A program made the position numbers and the translations under genes. A model generated the notes under the pieces. The model had not been told where the DNA came from. It saw nothing but the letters and a program-made list of their open reading frames with translations, and ran no database searches. DNA of 17,909 bases from the NCBI GenBank assembly GCA_964540755.1, contig CAZIOB010000078.1, positions 1-17,909 on the forward strand. The letters run 5' to 3'. Origin of the DNA: JAAYJR01 sp964540755 (lineage in GTDB: Bacteria > Bacteroidota > Bacteroidia > Bacteroidales > Prolixibacteraceae). This document shows, in pieces, positions 1-6,399 of this stretch (position 1 is its first letter; every line of letters starts with the position of its first letter).

Positions 1-30
1 AATAAACAATTATAATGAGATGAATATGAG

Positions 31-46
31 ACCCTGTGACCAGGGT
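31..46. repeat. Short GC-rich perfect inverted repeat upstream of the efflux operon
   Basis: The arms ACCCTG (31-36) and CAGGGT (41-46) pair perfectly around a 4-base TGAC loop, about 100 bases before the TolC-family start. No T-run follows on the + strand, so it is a poor intrinsic terminator. It could be a repressor operator (many RND operons are controlled by TetR-type regulators), a weak terminator of an upstream gene, or chance. No TAnnTTTG promoter box is visible between it and the gene, so the efflux operon may be transcribed from beyond the window edge. Confidence 0.25.
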
Positions 47-145
47 TAATAAAATGTTATTGCCGGAAATCATTTTTCCACGGCTGCCTGAATAATTAAT
101 TATTAAACAGAATTACTAAAAGAGAAACAAATAAAACAATTTATT

Positions 146-1459
146 ATGATTGGAAAACGGATTATCACATTCATTTTTGCCGGATTGCTGCTTGTCCCTG
201 CATTAGCCCAGGAGAAGTTAACGCTTGACCTGGAAGCTGCTAAAGAGCATGCCCTGAATTATAACCGTACGGTTAAAAATTCCGGACTTGCCGTGGATCA
301 ATCCCGGGAGCAATTAAGGGAAACAATTGCTGCAGGACTGCCACAGGTAAATGCAAATGCCGACTATTCCAATGCTATGGGGGCTAAAATAAAAATTCAG
401 TTCGAGGAAGGAATGCCTCCTACGGAAATCCCTATCAAACCGACAAGTAATTTTAATTTGCAGGTCGGACAGCTAATATTTAACGGTGGCTATATTGTGG
501 GGATACAGACTGCAAAACTTGCAGAAAAATTATCAGAAAAAAATCTGGAGAAAACAGAACAGGATGTTGTGAGCCAGGTCACAGAGAGTTATTACCTGGT
601 ACTTATTTCACAGGAATCACTAAAGGTATTGAAGGCAAATACAGACAATCTCCGCGAGATCTACAATAAAACAAAACCAATGGTAAAAGTAGGGATGATG
701 GAGAAAGTTGAGCTGGATCAGTTATCAGTTCAGGTTAATACCCTGGAAAATGCAGTGAGGTCTGCCGAACGGCAACTTGAAATGGCCGGAAATCTTATGC
801 GTATCCAGCTCGGAGCAACGGCAGATACCGAAATAGAGCTCACTGAAACATTGCAGGAATTTATTAGCAGCTATGACCAGGATATGGGAATAGATTTTTC
901 TTTTAATTTACAGCAAAATCTTGATTATCAGTTACTTGATTTACAAGAAGATATAACGGAAAAACAGATAAATATGCAAAAAGCAACTTACCTGCCGACA
1001 ATTTCCGGATACTATAATTTTACCAGGAAAATATTAAAACCTGCATTTGACATGTCTCCTGCACATATGATCGGTTTTCAAATGAGTATTCCCGTCTTTT
1101 CCAGCGGAGAAAGGCATTCTAAGGTAAGACAGGCAAAAATTGACCTGGAAACTACAAAAAATAGTAAGCTGCTTCTGAAGGAACAACTCGATATCCGATT
1201 CGAACAGTTGCAGTTTAATTTAAAAAGTGCAGTGGAGAGTTACAAAACCCAGAAAAAAAACGTTGAGGTTGCAAGAGATGTTTATCAGAATCTGAAACGA
1301 AAATATCAGCAGGGTATGATCTCTGGACTCGAGCTCACAACTGCGGATAATAATTATCTGCAGTCCGAGTCAAATTATCTGACTTCAATGCTAGAGGTAC
1401 TTCAGGCACAAAATGAACTGGAAACATTAACAGGAGAAATATTAAAACATGAACCCTAA
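146..1459 (+). CDS. TolC-family outer membrane efflux protein
   Basis: This is the outer-membrane channel of a tripartite RND efflux pump, which forms a trimeric beta-barrel with a long periplasmic alpha-helical tunnel. Residues 1-21 are a classic signal peptide (KR, a hydrophobic core, then ALA before Gln22), so the protein is secreted to the periplasm and outer membrane. The mature 416 residues fit the family length. Two repeated OEP halves are visible: long amphipathic helical stretches at about 35-60 and 115-225, and a second set at about 245-430 rich in Gln, Lys and Glu, with the typical late segment LKRKYQQGMISGLELTTADN (about 382-401). The start has no Shine-Dalgarno, only A-rich sequence, as usual in Bacteroidota. 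It is followed after 95 bases by the adaptor and then the RND permease, which fixes its role. The substrate cannot be read from the sequence. Confidence 0.93.
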   Translation: MIGKRIITFIFAGLLLVPALAQEKLTLDLEAAKEHALNYNRTVKNSGLAVDQSREQLRETIAAGLPQVNANADYSNAMGAKIKIQFEEGMPPTEIPIKPTSNFNLQVGQLIFNGGYIVGIQTAKLAEKLSEKNLEKTEQDVVSQVTESYYLVLISQESLKVLKANTDNLREIYNKTKPMVKVGMMEKVELDQLSVQVNTLENAVRSAERQLEMAGNLMRIQLGATADTEIELTETLQEFISSYDQDMGIDFSFNLQQNLDYQLLDLQEDITEKQINMQKATYLPTISGYYNFTRKILKPAFDMSPAHMIGFQMSIPVFSSGERHSKVRQAKIDLETTKNSKLLLKEQLDIRFEQLQFNLKSAVESYKTQKKNVEVARDVYQNLKRKYQQGMISGLELTTADNNYLQSESNYLTSMLEVLQAQNELETLTGEILKHEP

Positions 1460-1554
1460 GGGTAAAAACACGATAAAAAGATTTACCAAAAGTCAGAATA
1501 CAGCATCAAAAATTATTAAATCATAAATAATCAGCGTCATAAAAATATATAATA

Positions 1555-2613
1555 ATGAAAACAAAAAACATCAAAGCAATAGCATTTTGTATCACTCTGG
1601 CAATTATTAATTCCTGTGTTCCTTCAGGGAAAAAAGAAATCAAACAGGAAACCGGTAACGAGTTACCTGATAAAGAACCGGTAAAAGTAATGGAATTACA
1701 ATACCAAACCATAAGCCGTTCAGTAGAATATCCGGCTAACTTAATTGCCTATGAAGAAGTTCATCTGGCACCTGCTTCACCGGGGCGGATTGAAGAAATA
1801 CATGCTGAGGTTGGTGACAGGGTAATCAAAGGAGACTTACTTGTGCAAATGGATCGTACCCAATTACACCAGGCGCAGGTACAGCTTAAAAATCTGGAAA
1901 CCGATTTCAGGCGTCTCGATACCCTTGCCAAATATGGAAGCATTGCAGAGCAACAGTATGACCAGCTACAGACCCAATATGAAGTAGCACAGTCAAACGT
2001 CGAGTTCCTGTCTGAAAACACCCGCCTGACATCTCCGTTTAACGGTGTGATCACGGGGCGCTACTTTGAACCGGGAGAACTCTATTCCGGGGCACCCAAT
2101 ACCCAGGCAGGCAAGGCTGCAGTATTGTCAATAGCTCAAATAGACAGGCTGAAGGCTATTGTATCGCTATCGGAAAATTACTTCCCGATGGTAAAAAACG
2201 GCATGAAAACAACAATTTTTACAGATACCTACAAGGGAAGAGAATTCACTGGCCGTCTATTTCTTGTCCATCCAACTATCGATCCGGTCAACAGGACCTT
2301 CAACGTAGAGGTATTGATCGATAACAGTAAAAGAGAACTACGCCCCGGAATGTTTTCCCGGGTTACTTTTGATCTGGATGAAATAGAAGCAATACTTGTA
2401 CCGGCAATAGCAGTATTGAAAATGCAGGGTTCCAACGAACGTTATTTGTTTACTGCCTCAGGAGGTAAGGCTAACAGGATTTCCGTCAGAATCGGAGAAA
2501 GATATGATGACAAAATTGAAGTGTTCTCAGATGAACTGGAACCGGGTGACCGGATAATTGTCAGCGGACAGGGACGCTTACTGGATGAAACACCGATTGA
2601 AGTAGTTAAATAA
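1555..2613 (+). CDS. RND efflux periplasmic adaptor (membrane-fusion protein), lipoprotein
   Basis: This HlyD/AcrA-type adaptor bridges the inner-membrane RND permease and the TolC-like channel. The N-terminus is a lipoprotein signal with a lipobox INSC, so Cys21 is the likely lipidation site and the protein is anchored to the membrane facing the periplasm. A first lipoyl half (about 66-98, PASPGRIEEIHAEVGDRV) and a second half (about 158-180, TSPFNGVITGRYFEPGEL) flank a short alpha-helical hairpin (about 99-155, rich in Gln and Leu). A beta-barrel domain and a membrane-proximal domain follow, ending at ELEPGDRIIVSGQGRL. At 352 residues it is at the compact end of the family. It lies 43 bases before the permease gene and is surely in the same operon. 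The start is the only ATG that supplies the complete lipoprotein signal. Confidence 0.93.
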   Translation: MKTKNIKAIAFCITLAIINSCVPSGKKEIKQETGNELPDKEPVKVMELQYQTISRSVEYPANLIAYEEVHLAPASPGRIEEIHAEVGDRVIKGDLLVQMDRTQLHQAQVQLKNLETDFRRLDTLAKYGSIAEQQYDQLQTQYEVAQSNVEFLSENTRLTSPFNGVITGRYFEPGELYSGAPNTQAGKAAVLSIAQIDRLKAIVSLSENYFPMVKNGMKTTIFTDTYKGREFTGRLFLVHPTIDPVNRTFNVEVLIDNSKRELRPGMFSRVTFDLDEIEAILVPAIAVLKMQGSNERYLFTASGGKANRISVRIGERYDDKIEVFSDELEPGDRIIVSGQGRLLDETPIEVVK

Positions 2614-2656
2614 TTTTAAACCCAAACAACATCACAAACCAAAAAAGACAAATAAT

Positions 2657-5600
2657 ATGAGTATATATAAAAATGCTGTTAACAAGCCCATTACTACCCT
2701 GATGATTTTTACGGCCATTATAGTAATGGGTATATATTCACTTGTACAGATACCGGTTGACCTTTATCCTGAAATGGATCCGCCGTTCATATCTGTTATG
2801 ACCACCTATGCAGGTGCAAATGCAAGTGATATTGAAACAAATGTGACGCGCCAGATTGAAGATGCTCTTAACACGGTGGACGGACTGAAAGAGATCACTT
2901 CCACTTCCTCTGATAATCTTTCGGTTATAAATCTTGAATTTGAATGGGAAACAAATCTCGATGAAGCAACCAATGATATCCGCGATGTTATTGACCGCAT
3001 CAGGGACTATCTCCCTGATGGAACCGAACGCCCAATGATATTCAAATTCAACACCAGTATGATGCCTATCGTATTTTATGCTGTAACGGCGGAAGAGAGC
3101 TATGCAGGACTTGAAAAATTACTTGATGAAAAAATCATTAATCCCCTTAACCGTATCGAGGGAATTGGTTCCATCGGGATGATGGGTATCCCCAGAAGGG
3201 TTATATATGTAAACACCGATCCGAAGTTACTTGAGTCTTATAATCTCACCCTCGAACAAATCGGGAATACCATTGCAATGGAAAATATGAACCTCCCATC
3301 GGGAAATGTTAAAATGGGGCAGATTGACTACCAGTTGCGTGTACAGGGAGAATTTAACACAAGTTCACGAATAGAAGATATTGTGGTTGGCAACATGGCA
3401 GGCAAACCGGTTTATATTCGCGACGTTGCTATAGTAAGAGACTCTATCAAAGACCTGACACTCGATGAAAGGATTAACGGGAAACCCGGCTTAAGGATGT
3501 TTGTGATGAAGCAATCGGGAGCAAATACGACAAAAGTTGCCCGTAAAGTGAGGCAAAATCTCAAAGAACTGCAAAAGGAACTTCCGCCCGATATAAAGAT
3601 TAACCTTATCATGGATACCTCCGATTTCATCAAAGGATCCATAAATAACCTGTCAAAAACTCTGATGTGGGCCTTTCTGTTTGTTATTCTGGTAGTATTA
3701 TTCTTCCTTGGAAGGTGGAGGGCAACATTTATTATAATACTCACAATACCAATCTCCCTTATAGTCGCATTTCTTTATCTTTATATTACAGGGAACTCCA
3801 TAAATGTAATCTCTCTGACTTCATTATCCATTGCTATCGGGATGGTGGTGGACGATGCAATCGTTGTGCTGGAAAACATAACCCGTCATGTTGAGAGAGG
3901 TGCAACACCCCGTGAAGCAGCTATTTATGCTACTAACGAGGTATGGCTGGCAGTTATAATTACCACGCTGGTAGTTGTAGCTGTATTCTTTCCGCTGACT
4001 TTAGTAGGTGGAATGACCGGCGTAATTTTTAACCAGCTGGGATGGATTGTTACAATAACTGTGGTTACTTCAACTTTAGCCGCAATTTCCCTTACTCCCA
4101 TGCTTTCGTCCAAATTTCTTAAACTGAGGGAACCAAAAAAACGTCCCTCAATTCTTAGCTACGACAGGACAATTGGGAAAGGATTGGGATGGCTTGATAA
4201 TTTTTACGAGACAACACTTCGCTGGGCGCTGCATCATAAATTATTTACACTATTCATGTCACTTGCTGTTTTTATAGGTTCGATGTTCCTGATGAGATAT
4301 ATCAGTACCGACTTCATGCCGGAAGCGGATGAAAGCAGGATTAACGCCGAGATTGAACTCCAAACAGGCACACGTGTCGAAGAAACGATGAAAACCGCCC
4401 GTTACCTGGAAAATGTAATTCAGCAAAAATTTCTGGAGGTAGAGATATTGGCTGCCTCATCGGGCGCCGATGATGAGGGCAGCATGTTTTCACTTTTTTC
4501 CACTACAGGATCCAATATGATAAATTTAATGATGCGCCTGACACCTATTGAAGAAAGGGGAAAATCAGTATGGGACATTGCTTCTGAACTGCGTGAAGAG
4601 ATCGCTGCGCTGCCGGAAGTTATTAATTTTAATGTTGAAACCGGTGGTGGTATGACATTGGGAGGTGGTGGCAATACTGTGGATGTTGAGTTATACGGTT
4701 ATGATTTCGATGTTACTAATGCTTTAGCTGAAGATATCTTAAAAAAAGTATCAGAAGTACCCGGTGCAATAGATGTCCAGATAAGCAGAAAAAAAGACAA
4801 ACCGGAATTACAGTATGTCCTTAACAGGGATAAACTGGCTCTTCACGGCCTGACTACCGGTCAGGTTTCAACATATATAAGGAACAGGGTAAGCGGATTG
4901 GTAGCTTCCCAATACAAAGAGGAAGGAGAGGAATATGATATTAATATAAGATTTAAAGAAGAATTCCGGAATTCGATAACCGATCTTGAAGAATTTTCTA
5001 TCCTTACACCTGCAGGGAAACGGATAAGACTCAAAGAGCTTGGAGAAATTAAAGAATATTGGTCACCTCCCAATATAGAGCACAAAAGAAGGGAACGGAT
5101 CGTCACTATATCTGCAAAACCTGACAGGATAGCGCTTGGTGAACTGGCCTCACGCATCCAAACTACAATCGGCGATGTCGTAATCCCAAGGGATGTAATG
5201 ATAAATGTAGGAGGGGCTTTTGAAGATCAGCAGGAATCCTTCACTGACCTTGGATTACTACTTATCGTAGGCTTAATTCTGGTATTCATAGTTATGGCCT
5301 CTCAGTTTGAATCTTTTACTATGCCGTTTGTCATAATGTTTTCCATACCATTTGCATTTACCGGAGTCCTTTTAGCCCTGTTTCTGACAAATACCACATT
5401 GAGTGTGGTAGCTGCACTGGGAGCTGTGTTGCTGATCGGTATTGTAGTTAAGAACGGTATAGTACTGATTGACTTTACAAACCTGATGCGCGACAGAGGG
5501 CTGGAACTATACGAAGCAATTGCCATTTCAGGAAAATCAAGATTGCGGCCAGTATTGATGACGGCTGCCACTACTATCCTCGGTATGATGCCGCTGGCTC

Positions 5601-5785
5601 TGAGCACCGGTGAAGGAGCCGAAATATGGCGTCCCATGGGCATAACTGTTATCGGCGGACTCGTATTTTCAACCCTTGTAACTATGGTGCTGGTTCCTGT
5701 TATGTACGGTCTTCTGGCTCATAAGGGGGAACGTAATAAAAGAAAATCAGTCGTCAGTAAGTTCCGGTTCATGGAAGAGAAATAG
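2657..5785 (+). CDS. RND efflux permease, HAE1/AcrB type
   Basis: This inner-membrane proton-driven exporter belongs to the hydrophobe/amphiphile efflux family. The 1042 residues have the usual duplicated plan: a transmembrane helix near residues 12-30, a large periplasmic loop (about 35-335), a helix bundle (about 340-500), a second extracytoplasmic loop (about 560-860), and a final helix bundle (about 865-1025). The TM4 proton-relay motif GMVVDDAIVVLEN carries Asp399 and Asp400, matching Asp407/Asp408 of AcrB. In the TM10 motif GIVVKNGIVLIDF, Lys932 matches AcrB Lys940. The paired Asp rather than a DFG...VDG pattern argues for HAE1 over the heavy-metal CzcA type. A glycine-rich stretch (about 660-675, GGGMTLGGGG) lies in the second loop. 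The gene ends just before a hairpin terminator, making it the last gene of the pump operon. The substrate is unknown; bile acids, drugs or lipids are all possible. Confidence 0.95.
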   Translation: MSIYKNAVNKPITTLMIFTAIIVMGIYSLVQIPVDLYPEMDPPFISVMTTYAGANASDIETNVTRQIEDALNTVDGLKEITSTSSDNLSVINLEFEWETNLDEATNDIRDVIDRIRDYLPDGTERPMIFKFNTSMMPIVFYAVTAEESYAGLEKLLDEKIINPLNRIEGIGSIGMMGIPRRVIYVNTDPKLLESYNLTLEQIGNTIAMENMNLPSGNVKMGQIDYQLRVQGEFNTSSRIEDIVVGNMAGKPVYIRDVAIVRDSIKDLTLDERINGKPGLRMFVMKQSGANTTKVARKVRQNLKELQKELPPDIKINLIMDTSDFIKGSINNLSKTLMWAFLFVILVVLFFLGRWRATFIIILTIPISLIVAFLYLYITGNSINVISLTSLSIAIGMVVDDAIVVLENITRHVERGATPREAAIYATNEVWLAVIITTLVVVAVFFPLTLVGGMTGVIFNQLGWIVTITVVTSTLAAISLTPMLSSKFLKLREPKKRPSILSYDRTIGKGLGWLDNFYETTLRWALHHKLFTLFMSLAVFIGSMFLMRYISTDFMPEADESRINAEIELQTGTRVEETMKTARYLENVIQQKFLEVEILAASSGADDEGSMFSLFSTTGSNMINLMMRLTPIEERGKSVWDIASELREEIAALPEVINFNVETGGGMTLGGGGNTVDVELYGYDFDVTNALAEDILKKVSEVPGAIDVQISRKKDKPELQYVLNRDKLALHGLTTGQVSTYIRNRVSGLVASQYKEEGEEYDINIRFKEEFRNSITDLEEFSILTPAGKRIRLKELGEIKEYWSPPNIEHKRRERIVTISAKPDRIALGELASRIQTTIGDVVIPRDVMINVGGAFEDQQESFTDLGLLLIVGLILVFIVMASQFESFTMPFVIMFSIPFAFTGVLLALFLTNTTLSVVAALGAVLLIGIVVKNGIVLIDFTNLMRDRGLELYEAIAISGKSRLRPVLMTAATTILGMMPLALSTGEGAEIWRPMGITVIGGLVFSTLVTMVLVPVMYGLLAHKGERNKRKSVVSKFRFMEEK

Positions 5786-5797
5786 AATTAATTAATG

Positions 5798-5836
5798 ATT
5801 CCATCTTATCCGGCGAAGGATAGGATGGGATATTTT
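5798..5836 (+). terminator. Intrinsic terminator after the RND permease gene
   Basis: A 14-pair stem joins 5798-5811 and 5818-5831, with two T-G wobbles and otherwise Watson-Crick pairs, around a 6-base loop GGCGAA. It is followed by ATTTTC. It sits 13 bases after the permease stop codon, which is where an operon end is expected. The T-run is short, so some read-through to the PII-like gene is possible. Confidence 0.72.
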
Positions 5837-5852
5837 CAAACATAACCTTTTA

Positions 5853-5860
5853 TACATTTG
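5853..5860 (+). promoter_or_regulatory. Candidate Bacteroidota -7 promoter box before the PII-like gene
   Basis: TACATTTG fits the TAnnTTTG -7 consensus exactly and lies between the terminator and the PII-like gene. No TTTG -33 element sits at the right 19-21 base spacing, so this is a half-site match only. If used, the message would have a leader of about 170 bases before the ATG at 6039. Confidence 0.3.
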
Positions 5861-6038
5861 TAAATCGGATTCAACAATGAGCCATTCCCAAAAAGCAGAA
5901 ATAAAAGAAAATAAGGTGTTAATCAATAAAAATTTTACTTTTTATACCGAACTCATTAATTGTTTTTGAAATTTGATAACAAAACATACCGGCGGGAGTC
6001 AATAAATAAATTGTAAATTGTAAATAAAAAATTGTATC

Positions 6039-6332
6039 ATGAAAGCAGTAATGATAATTTTCAACCAGGCCAATACGGAGAGAGTCGAATATATGTTAGA
6101 CCGGCTGGATATAAGAGGTTTTACGTGGTTTAACGATGTCAGGGGCCGGGGCAGTGAAACCGGCGAACCACGTATGGGCACTCATACCTGGCCTGAAATG
6201 AACTCGGCAGTCCTTACCATAATAAACGATGATAAAGTGGATGAGTTACTCGAAAAAGTAAAAAAGCTTGACGAGATAAATGAAGAGGTCGGTGTAAGAG
6301 CTTTTGTGTGGGATATAGAAAAAACGGTGTAA
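6039..6332 (+). CDS. PII-like (GlnB/CutA-fold) small protein linked to RND efflux
   Basis: A 97-residue protein with the beta-alpha-beta-beta-alpha-beta pattern of PII-superfamily trimers: strand KAVMIIF (2-8), helix TERVEYMLDRL (13-23), strand FTWFNDV (28-34), a loop at about 36-54 starting GRGSETG in the place of the PII T-loop, strand SAVLTIIN (56-63), helix DKVDELLEKVKKL (65-77), strand VRAFVWDIE (86-94). The loop lacks the tyrosine that is uridylylated in GlnB/GlnK, and the GxxGxGKI B-loop that binds ATP phosphates is absent, so it is not a classical nitrogen sensor. PII-like proteins of a separate group are known to be encoded beside RND efflux genes, which matches this position after the permease. 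It probably binds a small ligand or the pump, but that is inference. The ATG is preceded by AT-rich sequence without Shine-Dalgarno. Confidence 0.8.
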   Translation: MKAVMIIFNQANTERVEYMLDRLDIRGFTWFNDVRGRGSETGEPRMGTHTWPEMNSAVLTIINDDKVDELLEKVKKLDEINEEVGVRAFVWDIEKTV

Positions 6333-6399
6333 AGAAATATCTATCGTTGAAAAATTTCCTTAATTATAATCAGCTGTTTATAAAAAAGTAAAGAGTAAT

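Noticed and set aside
2..49. Frame open to the left edge ending at TAA 47-49, possible 3' end of an upstream gene
   Set aside because: Only 15 codons are visible, without recognisable sequence, and the frame would run through the palindrome; cannot be supported.
1449..1526. 25-codon basic frame overlapping the end of the TolC-family gene
   Set aside because: ATG lies inside the preceding gene, no ribosome site, no motif, and the composition is explained by A-rich intergenic DNA.
2657..5785. Heavy-metal (CzcA/CusA) type assignment of the RND permease because of the PII-like neighbour
   Set aside because: TM4 reads GMVVDDAIVVLEN with paired Asp as in AcrB, not the DFG...VDG pattern of heavy-metal permeases.
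6333..6399. Terminator in the convergent gap between the PII-like and DUF3352-like genes
   Set aside because: Only a 5-base GAAAT/ATTTC pairing and a CAGCTG palindrome are found; not enough for a stable hairpin.
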